Positions 35,996 through 45,373 of a stretch of DNA of 64,000 nucleotides are shown here, piece by piece (positions within the stretch are counted from its first letter, which is position 1; every line of letters starts with the position of its first letter). Source of the stretch: Polyangia bacterium (GTDB taxonomy: Bacteria > Myxococcota_A > Polyangia > Nannocystales > Nannocystaceae). The DNA lies in NCBI GenBank assembly GCA_030430565.1, contig JAUIKS010000036.1:62001-126000 (forward strand), written 5' to 3'. Under the pieces are notes generated by a model, which was not told the DNA's origin, ran no database searches, and was given only the letters and a program-made list of their open reading frames with translations. The translations under genes were made by a program, and so were the position numbers.

Positions 35996-37648
35996 GTGAG
36001 TGAGCTCAGTGACACGACGCGACTGCGGTTGATGACGGGGACGCGCCCGCTGGCGGACGCTGGCTGGCGGCGGCAGGTGCTGCTCGACGCCGAGGCGAAG
36101 AACGAGGATCCCGCGCTCTACGGGCTCGAGGCCGCGCTCAACCGCGATCGGGCGCGCGGGGTCGCGACCGCGGAGCCGCCCGACGGGCTGCTAGCGGCGA
36201 CCTGGCCGCTCGTTCCCTCAGAGGCGCTCGCCGAGGTCTGCCGCGGGCAGATCACGGCGGCGCGCGAGGCCGTCCAGGCGTACCGCGCGTTCTCGCTGGA
36301 GCGCCGGATCGCGCTGGTCCGCGCCGTGGGGGCTCGGCTGCTGGGGCGCCTCGAGCTGTGGCGCGAGCTGACGGTGCAAGAGGGCTACTGCTTCAACACC
36401 TTCCTCACGAGCCTGGACGCGATCGTCCGCGGCTTCGACGAGGACTACCTGCGCTACATCGCCAGCGAGCTCGCGCCCACGCCCAAGGGGCCCTACGCGC
36501 GAGTCGAGCGCGTGCCCTTCGGCGTCGTCGGGGTCATCGTCCCGGCGAACGCGTCGTTCCCGATGCTCACGCAGGTGATCGAGGGCGCGCTGCTGTCTGG
36601 CAACGCGATCATCGCGAAGCCCTCGCACAAGCTCGCCGTGGTCGCGCTGCGCCTGATCGAGGAGGTCGCGGCGGCGCTCGAGGAGCACGGGGCTCCGCCC
36701 GCGCTGGTCTCGAGCGTGGCCTGTCGCTCGACGCAGGAGCTGATCGATCGCTGGCTGTCCGGGGCCGGCGACGAGACGGTTGATCAGCTGGTCTACATCG
36801 GCAGCTCGCGGCACCGCGACAGCCTGCTCGAGCGCTGTCGCAGGGCCGGCGGACCACCGCCGATCCTCGAGTTCGAGGGCGTCGACGCCGCGTACGTGCA
36901 CGGTGATCTCAGCGACGCGCGGCTCGCCGAGGTCGCCGCGCTGATCGCCTACGCGAAGAACGTGGCCTCCGGGCAGTACTGCGTGAGCCTCAAGCGCTTG
37001 TACGTCGACGCGCGGGTTCATGATCGCTTGGTGGAGCTGCTCCAGGGCGAGTTCGCGCGCTACCGCCCGGGCGCGCTGCGCTCGGACGATCCGCTCGTCA
37101 TGGGTCCTTGCGGACAGGCGGCGAAGTTCGCGGGGGTCGTGTCGGCCTTCCTGGACGAGGGCGGCGAGCTGCGCTGCGGCGGGGCGCGCCTCGACGCGCG
37201 CGGCCGCGAGTGCGAGCGCGGACCCTTCGTCGAGCCGACGCTGATCACCGGGGCGCGGCCCGAGAGCGAGCTGCTGCGGCGCGAGCACTCGATGCCGCTG
37301 CTGCCGGTCGTGAAGGTCCACGGCGGGGCGCGCGAGGCCGCGGGCTACATCGAGCGCGCGGGCTTCGGGCTGCGCTGCTCGCTGTTCGCCAACGACCCCG
37401 AGGTCGCGCGCGTGTTCGAAGCCGAGGTCACGGTCGGGACGCTGATCGTCAACGGCAACCACCTCGACTTCAGCGTGCAGATCGCGGGCGGGCGGGGCGG
37501 CACGACGCTCGATCAGAACGCGCGCGTGTGGGCGCTCGACCTGACCGTACGGCGGGTTCGCATCGATCGCGCGCCGCGGGAGTCGCCGCGGGAGATCCTG
37601 CGGCGGGCGGCCGGCGTGCGTCAGCAGCTCAGCGCGCTCGGTGGCTGA
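35996..37648 (+). CDS. Aldehyde dehydrogenase-superfamily protein
   Basis: A 550-residue NAD(P)-dependent dehydrogenase of the ALDH fold. Landmarks: the cofactor helix start VPFGVVGVIVPANASFPM, KPSHKLAVVALRLIEE after it, the general-base region LEFEGVDAAYV (EFEG instead of the usual ELGG) and the catalytic Cys in ASGQYCVSLKRLYV. The C-terminal block GTLIVNGNHLDFSV is also recognisable. It is longer at the N-terminus (about 70 extra residues) than a standard ALDH, and the EEIFGP motif is replaced by REHSMPLLPV, so it belongs to a divergent branch whose substrate I cannot name; acyl-CoA or semialdehyde substrates are possible. The start is GTG with GGAGGT upstream. It is transcribed alone, away from the DUF4178 group. 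Confidence 0.85.
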   Translation: MSELSDTTRLRLMTGTRPLADAGWRRQVLLDAEAKNEDPALYGLEAALNRDRARGVATAEPPDGLLAATWPLVPSEALAEVCRGQITAAREAVQAYRAFSLERRIALVRAVGARLLGRLELWRELTVQEGYCFNTFLTSLDAIVRGFDEDYLRYIASELAPTPKGPYARVERVPFGVVGVIVPANASFPMLTQVIEGALLSGNAIIAKPSHKLAVVALRLIEEVAAALEEHGAPPALVSSVACRSTQELIDRWLSGAGDETVDQLVYIGSSRHRDSLLERCRRAGGPPPILEFEGVDAAYVHGDLSDARLAEVAALIAYAKNVASGQYCVSLKRLYVDARVHDRLVELLQGEFARYRPGALRSDDPLVMGPCGQAAKFAGVVSAFLDEGGELRCGGARLDARGRECERGPFVEPTLITGARPESELLRREHSMPLLPVVKVHGGAREAAGYIERAGFGLRCSLFANDPEVARVFEAEVTVGTLIVNGNHLDFSVQIAGGRGGTTLDQNARVWALDLTVRRVRIDRAPRESPREILRRAAGVRQQLSALGG

Positions 37649-37744
37649 GTACGCGGCTCAACATCTCGCGCCCATTCGCGGTCGTCGTCGAGCGCCTGCT
37701 CGACGCGCCGCGACCCTTCGCGCTCGCGGTACAATCGTGTTTGG

Positions 37745-38533
37745 ATGACCCGCACGCCCGCGCTGCTCGCGTTGTTGATGTCGCTGCCCGCGTGCGCGAC
37801 GACTCGCGCGGAGGAGCGACCGGCGCGCGTGCTGATGCGCGAGAGCGAGACCCTCGAGCGCGCCGGGGATCATGCGTCGAGCGCCGCGCGTGCGCGCGTG
37901 GCCGCTTCGCTGGCGCCGAGTCGGTCGGTCAAGCTACGCCTCGACATCGCCGAGCAGCTGCTCGACGTCGGCGAGCTGGAGCGGGACTACGAGCACGTCG
38001 AGCGGGTGCTGCGGTTCACCGAGTGGTGGGACGCGCGAGTCGTCGGGCGGAGGCGCCTGCGCGCGCGCGACGATGAGTTGCGGTATCGGCTGTACCGCAG
38101 CGGCTATGAGACCGCGTTTGGGCCGTGCCTCTCAGTCGCGCCCAGCTCCGATCGCGATCACGACGGCTACCCCGATGCGCGGGACGGCTGCCCGGGAACG
38201 CCCGAGGATTTCGACAGCTTCGAAGACCAGGACGGCTGCCCCGATCGCGACAACGACGGCGACGGGGTGCTCGACGCCGCAGAGCTGGAGCCCACCGGGG
38301 TGTGGCGCAACGACGATCGCCGCGCTGACGACGGGCGAGACTGTCGCAACGAGCCAGAGGACTACGACGGCGTGGAGGACGGGGACGGCTGCCCCGAGGT
38401 CGAGGAGGCGCCCGAGCCCGAGCCAGAGGCCCAGGGCGCGCGGGCGCGGGCTCTGCGAGCGCTCACGCGGCGTGGGGCGTTGCCGCCGGATGTGTTGGAG
38501 CGTTTGCGTCGGCGCGCTCGTTCGCGCGCGTGA
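37745..38533 (+). CDS. Lipoprotein with thrombospondin type 3-like calcium repeats
   Basis: A 262-residue protein. The signal peptide ends SLPAC (lipobox, Cys about 17). Residues 20-125 are helical, Arg-rich and contain TPR-like pairs. Residues about 135-220 contain Asp-rich repeats of the TSP3/OmpA-linker type, clearest as DRDHDGYPDARDGCPGTP, EDQDGCPDRDNDGDGVLD and GVEDGDGCPEVEE; these bind calcium in other proteins. The C-terminus is Arg-rich. TSP3 repeats often precede an OmpA peptidoglycan-binding domain, but no such domain follows here, so the protein may be truncated relative to relatives or act as a periplasmic linker. Confidence 0.72.
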   Translation: MTRTPALLALLMSLPACATTRAEERPARVLMRESETLERAGDHASSAARARVAASLAPSRSVKLRLDIAEQLLDVGELERDYEHVERVLRFTEWWDARVVGRRRLRARDDELRYRLYRSGYETAFGPCLSVAPSSDRDHDGYPDARDGCPGTPEDFDSFEDQDGCPDRDNDGDGVLDAAELEPTGVWRNDDRRADDGRDCRNEPEDYDGVEDGDGCPEVEEAPEPEPEAQGARARALRALTRRGALPPDVLERLRRRARSRA

Positions 38534-38707
38534 CTCGGGCTCGCGCGAGCGGGGGGAACCCTCGCGAGCGTCGCGCGTAGGACCTACCTGTAGTCTCGGG
38601 ACGCTTCTGTCCTCAAAGATATCTGACCAGCGTCCTCGACATCGCGGCCCCCCGAGCGCCCGTCCGCGATCGTCGCGCACGCGCGAGCGCAGCGGCGTGA
38701 TGAGCCG

Positions 38708-38872
38708 GTGGGCGAACCGCTGTCGTGGGCGCGCGTCGACCTCATCGAGACCGCGAGGGACGGGACGCTGAAGCTGACGCCGCGGTTTCTGTCCCTCGAG
38801 GGCCGGCGCTACGTGGCGCTCCCAATGCCGCCGCGGGTTCGCGAGTACGCCGGCTGTGAGGCGACGCCGTGA
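38708..38872 (+). pseudogene. C-terminal fragment of an unknown protein
   Basis: A 54-codon frame (GTG 38708 to TGA 38872) reads EPLSWARVDLIETARDGTLK and continues with FLSLEGRRYVALPMPPRVRE. The residues and codons look like genuine protein, and the frame stays open upstream to 38620 without a good start. It is probably the tail of a lost gene between two intact ones. The family is not recognised. No other gene is seen in 38534-38896. Confidence 0.35.
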
Positions 38873-38896
38873 GCGCGCGCGAACGGAGCGAACCGC

Positions 38897-39274
38897 TCAG
38901 CGCGTGAAGACGCCGAGGTACACGCTCAGGCCGAGGAAGAGCGCGCCGATGATGACGCGCCACACGGCGCCGACGCGGCTGTAGGTGCGGCGCAGCTCGA
39001 GCTGCTCCTCGCGCGGGTCCTCCTGGTGCAGGCGCGCGAGGAGGTGGCCGAAGAGCGATCCCATCGTGCGGCCGGCACGGAGCGCGACGACGCCGCTGGC
39101 GATAACGAGCAGCCCGACGAGCGGCATCACGCGCGGCTCGCCGAGGATCGCCAGGCCTATCAGGAAGACCGCGATCCAGGCGCGCTCGATCCAGAGGTGC
39201 GCGTTGTAGAGCGCGGGGTTGTAGGTCGCGTCGACCACGTCGGCGCTCGCGTCTGCTTCGGGGGCATCACTCAT
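38897..39274 (-). CDS. Small membrane protein of unknown function
   Basis: A 125-residue protein. After an acidic N-terminus (SDAPEADASADVVDATYNP) come three hydrophobic segments: AWIAVFLIGLAILG, MPLVGLLVIASGVVAL and, after a charged loop (LARLHQEDPREEQLELRRTY), VIIGALFLGLSVYLGVF. The ATG at 39274 is chosen because the long frame upstream is Arg-rich and lies antisense to the next gene. I do not recognise the family. It is convergent with the fragment at 38708. Confidence 0.6.
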   Translation of the reverse strand: MSDAPEADASADVVDATYNPALYNAHLWIERAWIAVFLIGLAILGEPRVMPLVGLLVIASGVVALRAGRTMGSLFGHLLARLHQEDPREEQLELRRTYSRVGAVWRVIIGALFLGLSVYLGVFTR

Positions 39275-39418
39275 CGGCGCTGGCCTCAGCGTAGGATACC
39301 GGAGCGCGGCTCGCCGCCCTCGATCGCGCCGCGTGGATGTCGTCGACCGTGACAGGTCTCGACGACCATGTCGGTGAAAGCGGTGTACGCCGCAGCGCCG
39401 ATCCTGCATCATGGGAAC

Positions 39419-40366
39419 GTGATCCCGCGCGCGCTCCCGCTCCCGGCTCGTCGGCTCGCGCTCGCCGCGGGCCCCTGCCTGCTCTTGTCGTCGTCGCTGC
39501 TGGTCGGCGCGTGCTTCCAGGACGGCGGGCCGGGGGAGAGCTCGGAGACGGGCGTCTCGACCGTAGCGAGCACCGTAGCGACGAGCGAGGGCGGCAGCAG
39601 CTCTGAGGCCGGCAGCTCGAGCGACGCGAGCGCGGCCGGCACGTCGACCTCGACGGCGTCGGGGAGCGCGGGGACGACCGAGCCCGTCGCCACGAGCGCG
39701 GAGACAAGCACGGGCGAGAGCACGTCGAGCACGAGCGACGGCGAGAGTTGCGTGGCGCCGCTGGTCGACTGCGACGGCGACGGCGACTGCGACGATCTCG
39801 AGACCAGCTTCGAGCACTGCGGCGCGTGCGGCTCGCCGTGCAGCGCCGTGTGCGAGGGCGGCGAGTGCCTGGCCTCGCGGATCGTGTTCGTCACGAGCGG
39901 GAAGGCCGGCGGCTTCACGGGCGCGGCGAGCATGGACGGCTACTGCGACAGCCGGGCCGGGCTCGCCGGGCTCCCGGGCGAGTACGTGGCCTGGGTCAGC
40001 GACGAGGATTCGAGCGCGGCCGAGCGCATGACCCACTCGACGGTGCCCTGGATGCTGCTCACCGACGTTGTAGTGGCGAACGGCTGGGATGACCTGACGG
40101 ACGGGACGCTGCAGGCGCCGATCAACGTCAACGAGCTGGGGGACACGGTGGACGGCGACTGCGACGACATCGGCGCGTGGTCCGGCACCAACCCCGACGG
40201 GTCCCATAAGCCAGGCGCGAATTGTGTCGGCTGGACCAGCCTCAGCGAGGCGGACTCGGCGGCCGTGATCGGCTCGGCGGCGGCGACGAACGTCGGCTGG
40301 AGCGACGGCGGGTGCCCGCCGCGCAGCTGCGATCAGCTGGCGCGGATGTTCTGCTTTCAGAAGTGA
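39419..40366 (+). CDS. Surface lipoprotein with DUF1554-like lectin-type domain
   Basis: A protein of about 315 residues. The signal peptide ends SLLVGAC (lipobox). A long Ser/Thr/Ala-rich linker follows, then a Cys-rich stretch around residues 115-150 (CDGDGDCDD, CGACGSPC, VCEGGEC) and a C-terminal domain starting IVFVTSGKAGGFTGAASMDG with GLPGEYVAWVSD soon after; this is the signature of DUF1554/endostatin-like C-type lectin folds. The protein ends PPRSCDQLARMFCFQK. It is probably surface-exposed and may bind ligands. The GTG at 39419 is chosen because it puts the lipobox Cys at residue 32; ATG at 39368 is the alternative. Confidence 0.75.
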   Translation: MIPRALPLPARRLALAAGPCLLLSSSLLVGACFQDGGPGESSETGVSTVASTVATSEGGSSSEAGSSSDASAAGTSTSTASGSAGTTEPVATSAETSTGESTSSTSDGESCVAPLVDCDGDGDCDDLETSFEHCGACGSPCSAVCEGGECLASRIVFVTSGKAGGFTGAASMDGYCDSRAGLAGLPGEYVAWVSDEDSSAAERMTHSTVPWMLLTDVVVANGWDDLTDGTLQAPINVNELGDTVDGDCDDIGAWSGTNPDGSHKPGANCVGWTSLSEADSAAVIGSAAATNVGWSDGGCPPRSCDQLARMFCFQK

Positions 40367-40375
40367 GCGCCGCGC

Positions 40376-40404
40376 CGCGTGACGGCCGCGAAGCGGCTCA
40401 CGCG
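40376..40404. terminator. Bidirectional hairpin between convergent genes
   Basis: Arms CGCGTGA+GCCGC and GCGGCTCACGCG pair with a 2-nt bulge (CG) around the loop GAA. The right arm contains the stop codon of the minus-strand VWA gene (40398). It belongs to the same GTGA-type hairpin style seen at 2572 and 10278. Confidence 0.5.
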
Positions 40405-43316
40405 CGCGTCAGTCGACGTGTCCCAAACGCCACGCGGCGCAGGAGCAGGTCGAGCAGCAGCAGCGGGAGCGCGAGACCCCACAGCACCAGCGGCCACAGC
40501 GGCTTGGCGTGCGTGCGGCCGCGCGAGGCCCCCGGGGTGGTGACCACGGCGTCGACCGAGCCCTCGTGCGAGGCGCCCTCGCCCCCGAGCGCGGCCAGCC
40601 AGCCCGGGTCGGGCGCGAGCTGATCGGGGGACAGCTCGGGCGGGTAGGGGACCGAGACCTGGGTGACGGCCTCGGCGACGAGGCGCGGCGTGGGGCTGAT
40701 GTCGGCGTCGTCGTGGAGCTGGGCCTTGAGCAGCCGCTGCCCGCTCTCGACGCCGTGGACGGTGGCCTCGTAGCGCCCGGGCGCGGTCAGCTCGAGGGGC
40801 AGCTCGAGCGCGTCGTCCTCGGCGGGTTTCGGGGCGCTGTCGGGCGCGGCGTCACCTGACTCTGCGGGCAGCTGCGCCGGGTCGACGACGCGCAGCACCC
40901 CGCGCAGGTTGTTGGCGAAGCCGGCGGTCGCGTCGATGTCGACGCTGACCTTCCAGGCGTCGCGCTCACCCGCCGGCGTGACCGCGATCGTGGCGCCGCC
41001 GACGAGGCCGGCGCCCTGGCGCATGGTGTCGCGCGCGAGCTGGCTCCACAGCTTGGCGAAGCCGCTCCAGGTGACCCAGTGCGCCGCCCAGCGCGGCTTG
41101 GCGTCGCTGGCGAAGGCGACGGTGCGGCCGAGGCCGCGGCGCCCGCGGACGAGCAGCGGGTCGCCGAGATGCGTGCGGAGCAGGACCTCGGCGAGCTTCT
41201 TGGGCTTGACGGGGACGATGCCGAGCAGGCCCGGCGCGGCGGTGAAGTCGATGCCGCGCAGCGCCTGGACCGGCTTGGCGACGCGCGGGTAGAGGCGGCG
41301 CTCGACGATCGCGTTGCGGGTGACCTCGCGGGTCTCGCGGGAGAAGATCCGCGGCACGTCGGTGCCGTCGTGGCTGAAGTAGTAGCGCCCGCGCCCGCGC
41401 CGGGCGACGCGCGCGAGGAAGTCCTTGCCCGCGCCCGCGCCGACGCCGACGGTCGAGACCGTGACGTCGGCGTCGCGCATGTCGGCGAGCAGCGAGCCGA
41501 TGCCGGCCTCGGGCGACTGCCCGTCGCTGAGCAGGATGACGTGCTTGACGAGCGCGCGCGAGCCCGAGAGCTGCAGGTAGGCCTCGCGCAGCGCGGGCAG
41601 GGCGTTGGTGCCGCCGCCGGGGCGCAGCGAGCGGATCTTGTTGGCGATGCGGATCCGGTTGGCGGCGGGCTGCAGGCGCACGAGCACGTAGGGGCGCGAG
41701 TCGAAGGCGATCACGCCGAGCTCGTCGCTGGGGTCGAGGGTCGAGGCCGTGAGGCGTGCTGCCTCCTTGACCAGGTCGATGCGGTCCTCGCTGCTCATCG
41801 AGCCGCTCTTGTCGATGACGAGCAGCAGCGCGAGCGTCGGCTGCTCTTTCTGCCGCTCGCCTTCAAAGCGGACCGGGAGCAGGTCCTCGACGACGCTGCC
41901 GCCCCAGCCGCCGACGCCGAAGGAGCGCTCGCCGCCGACCATGATGAAGCCGCCGCCGAAGTCCTTGACGTAGCGGACCAGCGCCTGGCGCTGCGTCGCG
42001 TTGACCGTGCCGGCGGCGATGTCGGAGTAGATCACGAGGTCGTGGGGGCGCAGGCCCGCGACCTCCTCGGGCAGCCCGCTCGGCGCGGTGGTCTCGACGT
42101 GGAGGTGGTCGGCCCTCAGCGCGCGCGCCAGCGCGGCGCCGTCGCCCTCGGTGGTAGCGAGCAGCACGCGCGGGCGCCCGCGGACCTCGCCGACGACGGC
42201 GGCGCGATCGTTGAGCGCGCTGCGGTTCTGCGCCTGGGTGAGCGCGGCGGTGTCGAGGCTCGCGGTGAACACCACGGGTCCCGGCTTGGCGACGCGCGCG
42301 GGTAGCTTGACCTGCTGCGGGCCGCCGCGGAGCTTGACCTCGAGGCTGGGCGCGAGCTGGTTGGGGACGCCGTCCTTGAGCAGCTGCAGGACGAGGGTGG
42401 TGGGCTCGCTGGCGACCAGGTCGACGACGACATCGAAGGTCTGACCGACGCGCAGCTCCTCGGGCAGGTGGACGCCGGCGACCATGACGTCGCCGCGGAT
42501 GTCGGCGGGGAAGCTGCGGGTGTGCACGCTGACGCCGCGACCCTCGAGGCCCTGCACCGCGGTCGCGAGGCTGCCGCGCTCGTCGGCCGTGCCGCCGCCG
42601 TCGGTGACGAGCACGACGCGGCCCTCGGTCTCCGGATCGAGCAGGGCCTCGGCGAGCCGCAGGCCCGCGGCGTGATCGCTGGCGAGCGCGTGCTCGGCGT
42701 CGGGATTCAGGATCGTCTCGCGCTGCCCGGTCTCTCGCTCGCGCTCCCGCAGGGCGTCGAGGTCGACGGCCTGGGCGCGCTCGGCGTAGGTCACGAGGCG
42801 CAGGCGCGTGCGGTCCTCGCGGGCGAGCCCTTCGTCCTCGGCGGCGACGCTGTCGACGGCCGCGCGCACGAGCTGCTCGGCCTGGGCGCGCTGGGCCTCG
42901 TCGATGCTCTCGGAGAGGTCGACCGCGAGGACCACGGTCTTGCCGCGGATCGGGCTCTCGAGGCTGGGGAAGGCGAGCGCGAGCGCGAGCGCGAGCAGCA
43001 GCAGCAGGCGCAGCAGCAGCTGGAGAATGACCTGCCACAACGGAAGATCGACGAGCGAGCGCCAGGCGGTCGCGACCAAGAAAGGCAGCAGCGCGATCGG
43101 GGTCAGCAGCAGCGTGCGCGGGCGGCTGAGCACGAGCGTGCGGTCGCCGCTGGGCGAGAGCCACGCGGCCAGCTGCGCGGGCAGCTCGAGCGAGAGGGGC
43201 TCGCCGCCGGGGAGCAGGCGATCGACCGCGAGCGCGAGCAGCAGCCCCAACGCGAGCAGCAGCCCGGGCAGCAGCATCGGGTGCCTGCGTCCACGCTTGT
43301 CAGCCTGCGCGCTCAC
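40398..43316 (-). CDS. Large VWA-domain membrane protein
   Basis: A 972-residue protein. Three hydrophobic segments lie near the N-terminus (LLLALGLLLALAV, LLLTPIALLPFLVA, LLLRLLLLLALALALA) and one at the C-terminus. A first VWA-like region starts VVLAVDLSESIDEAQ and a second, complete one starts LALLLVIDKSGSMSSEDR, a perfect DxSxS metal site. Between them is a glutamine-amidotransferase-like Rossmann region (DLVIYSDIAAG, GGFIMVGGERSFGVGGW), a combination common in bacterial VWA proteins. The start is GTG overlapping the previous stop (GTGA). It is the last gene of the MoxR-DUF58-VWA-VWA operon, whose products are thought to form a chaperone-like AAA+/VWA system at the membrane; the clients are unknown. 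Confidence 0.88.
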   Translation of the reverse strand: MSAQADKRGRRHPMLLPGLLLALGLLLALAVDRLLPGGEPLSLELPAQLAAWLSPSGDRTLVLSRPRTLLLTPIALLPFLVATAWRSLVDLPLWQVILQLLLRLLLLLALALALAFPSLESPIRGKTVVLAVDLSESIDEAQRAQAEQLVRAAVDSVAAEDEGLAREDRTRLRLVTYAERAQAVDLDALRERERETGQRETILNPDAEHALASDHAAGLRLAEALLDPETEGRVVLVTDGGGTADERGSLATAVQGLEGRGVSVHTRSFPADIRGDVMVAGVHLPEELRVGQTFDVVVDLVASEPTTLVLQLLKDGVPNQLAPSLEVKLRGGPQQVKLPARVAKPGPVVFTASLDTAALTQAQNRSALNDRAAVVGEVRGRPRVLLATTEGDGAALARALRADHLHVETTAPSGLPEEVAGLRPHDLVIYSDIAAGTVNATQRQALVRYVKDFGGGFIMVGGERSFGVGGWGGSVVEDLLPVRFEGERQKEQPTLALLLVIDKSGSMSSEDRIDLVKEAARLTASTLDPSDELGVIAFDSRPYVLVRLQPAANRIRIANKIRSLRPGGGTNALPALREAYLQLSGSRALVKHVILLSDGQSPEAGIGSLLADMRDADVTVSTVGVGAGAGKDFLARVARRGRGRYYFSHDGTDVPRIFSRETREVTRNAIVERRLYPRVAKPVQALRGIDFTAAPGLLGIVPVKPKKLAEVLLRTHLGDPLLVRGRRGLGRTVAFASDAKPRWAAHWVTWSGFAKLWSQLARDTMRQGAGLVGGATIAVTPAGERDAWKVSVDIDATAGFANNLRGVLRVVDPAQLPAESGDAAPDSAPKPAEDDALELPLELTAPGRYEATVHGVESGQRLLKAQLHDDADISPTPRLVAEAVTQVSVPYPPELSPDQLAPDPGWLAALGGEGASHEGSVDAVVTTPGASRGRTHAKPLWPLVLWGLALPLLLLDLLLRRVAFGTRRLTRA

Positions 43317-45373
43317 ACCGTGACCCTCCGGTGATAGCTCGCCCACTCGAGCGCGATGAGGGCGGCGGCCGCGAGCAGGAGCAGCGACCACAGCGGGCCG
43401 TCGCCGACGGGCGCGGGCTCGGGCGGCGCCGGGGCGCCAGTTTCCTCGGGCAGCTCGAGCGCGTCGAGGCGGCTGTGCAGGTCGGAGGCGAGCACGCTCG
43501 CCTGGTTGACCGCGACGAGGACCTCGGCGCCGGCGTTGGGCCCGTCGACCGCCTTGATCCGGTAGATCCCGGGGTCCATCGCGCGCATTCGAAAGATGCC
43601 CTCTTGGACAGGTGCGCGCAGCTCGGGCGGCGCGGCGCTCGAGCCGGCGTCGTCGTCATCTTCCGGGCGCTCGGGGCCGGTGATGGCGACCGCGCCGAGG
43701 CCCTCGGGGCTGAGCCCGAGCTCGGCGACCGCGAGGGGGCGGCGCGCGCCGACGGGGACGCTGGCGACGAAGCCCGGCATCGCGCGCTCGAAGTAGTTGA
43801 TGATGTTGTGCACGAACACCGGGAAGGCGACGCGCAGCGGGAAGTCGGACTGCCGTGGATCGAAGCCGACGGCGAGCATCGAGCGCAGCCCCGAGCGCAG
43901 CACGACGAGGGGCTCGCCGAGGCTGCGCACCAGCGCGACGTCGCCGGTCGCCAGCTCGAAGCTGGTCCCGCGCGCGATGTTGACGTCCTTGAGCACGACG
44001 TGCTCGAGCAGCGGGTGATCCTTGAGCTGCTCGGTGAGGAAGGGCCGCGCGATGTCGGCTTTCTTCGCGATCGGCGAGGGCGAGGCCTCGCGCCGCGCGG
44101 GGTCGAAGAGCACGAGGTTGCGGGCCGGCAGCGGGTCCGGCAGGGGGTTGTCGGCGATGTCGAAGATCACGAGGTCGGCCTCGTCGATCGCGGGCGACCC
44201 GGCGCGCGCGTCCTCGACGGGCAGGCCGCGCAGCTCGATGTGATCCTCGAGGGTTAGCAGGGCTGCCTCGAGGAACAGGTTAGAGCCGTCGCTGATGAGC
44301 GCGACCTTGATCGGGCGCAGCGGGGGGACGATCGCGTGGGCGAGGTCGTCGCCCCGCGGTCCCAGGCCGCCGCGGGTCGGATCGTCGGCGTCGGGCGTGG
44401 TCGGCTCGCCGCCGGACGCGGGCAGCAGGCGCGCCTGCAGGCGCGTGCGCGCGGCCTCGACGCGCGCGATGATCTCGCGCTTTGTCTCCCCCGCCGCCAG
44501 CGCGAGCGCGCGCCGGCCGACGCTTACCCCGTCGGCCTGGACCTCGAGGATGGTCTCGACGGGCTGATCGCCGAGGTTCTGGACCTCCGCGAGGACCTCG
44601 ACGTGCTCGCGATCCTGCGGGTAGCGACGGGCGGCGAAGGCCGTGATCGCGACGTTGGCGCTGGGCCCGGTGAAGCGCGCGATCTGGCAGGGCAGCGGGT
44701 CCTCGCTGCACCGGCGCACGGCGCTGGCCGCAGGGACATCCAGCGCGCCGTCGGTGAGCACGAGCACCCGCGCGCCCTCCTGCCCGCGCACCGCGTTCTG
44801 GGCCAGCGCGATCGCGCGGGTGAGGTCGGCCTCGCCTGCCTGTGTGGACAGGTCGTCGAGGCTGCGCAGGAGCTTGGCCGGGTCGCCGGAGAGCGGCCCG
44901 GGGACCAGGACCTCGGCGCCGGCCGTGATGATCAGCGCGCGGTCGGTCGGGCCGAGCGCCATGATCTCGGCGCGCGCGCGCTCGACCGCCGCGTCGAGCC
45001 GGGTCTCGAGCTCCGCCTCGGGCTCGCCTTGGCCGGGGCTCGCGCCCTCGGCGGGGCCGGACATGCTCGCGGAGCGATCGAGGACGATCGCCAGGGTCAC
45101 CGGGTCGCGCAGCCAGATGTCGGGTCGCGGATCGCCGAGCGCGACGCACAAGAGCGCGAGCAGGACGAGCTGCAGGAGCCACGAGAGCACGCGCCGGAGC
45201 TTGCGCCACAGCCGGCGGGTGTCGCTCTCCCGCGTCACGCGGTCCCACAGCGCGGCGAAGGGGACCACGACCCGTCGCCTGCGCATGCGCAGCAGGTAGA
45301 GCCCGGTGATCCCGAGCGCCCCGACGGCGAACAGCGTGGCGACCTCGGCGAGCGCCCAGCCGGCGAAGGTCAC
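43313..45373 (-). CDS. BatA-like VWA membrane protein
   Basis: A 686-residue protein. It starts with the BatA-type N-terminal membrane hairpin (LFAVGALGITGLYLL, then VPFAALWDRV and SWLLQLVLLALLCVALG), followed by a VWA domain beginning TLAIVLDRSASMSGPAEG with an intact DxSxS. Beta-sandwich regions follow, then a Rossmann-like part (VALISDGSNLFLEAALLT), and a final transmembrane helix (WSLLLLAAAALIALEWA). The start overlaps the DUF58 stop by four bases (ATGA type), and its end overlaps the next VWA gene likewise, so three genes are translated as a coupled unit. The role is probably assembly or regulation of envelope complexes by MoxR. Confidence 0.88.
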   Translation of the reverse strand: MTFAGWALAEVATLFAVGALGITGLYLLRMRRRRVVVPFAALWDRVTRESDTRRLWRKLRRVLSWLLQLVLLALLCVALGDPRPDIWLRDPVTLAIVLDRSASMSGPAEGASPGQGEPEAELETRLDAAVERARAEIMALGPTDRALIITAGAEVLVPGPLSGDPAKLLRSLDDLSTQAGEADLTRAIALAQNAVRGQEGARVLVLTDGALDVPAASAVRRCSEDPLPCQIARFTGPSANVAITAFAARRYPQDREHVEVLAEVQNLGDQPVETILEVQADGVSVGRRALALAAGETKREIIARVEAARTRLQARLLPASGGEPTTPDADDPTRGGLGPRGDDLAHAIVPPLRPIKVALISDGSNLFLEAALLTLEDHIELRGLPVEDARAGSPAIDEADLVIFDIADNPLPDPLPARNLVLFDPARREASPSPIAKKADIARPFLTEQLKDHPLLEHVVLKDVNIARGTSFELATGDVALVRSLGEPLVVLRSGLRSMLAVGFDPRQSDFPLRVAFPVFVHNIINYFERAMPGFVASVPVGARRPLAVAELGLSPEGLGAVAITGPERPEDDDDAGSSAAPPELRAPVQEGIFRMRAMDPGIYRIKAVDGPNAGAEVLVAVNQASVLASDLHSRLDALELPEETGAPAPPEPAPVGDGPLWSLLLLAAAALIALEWASYHRRVTV

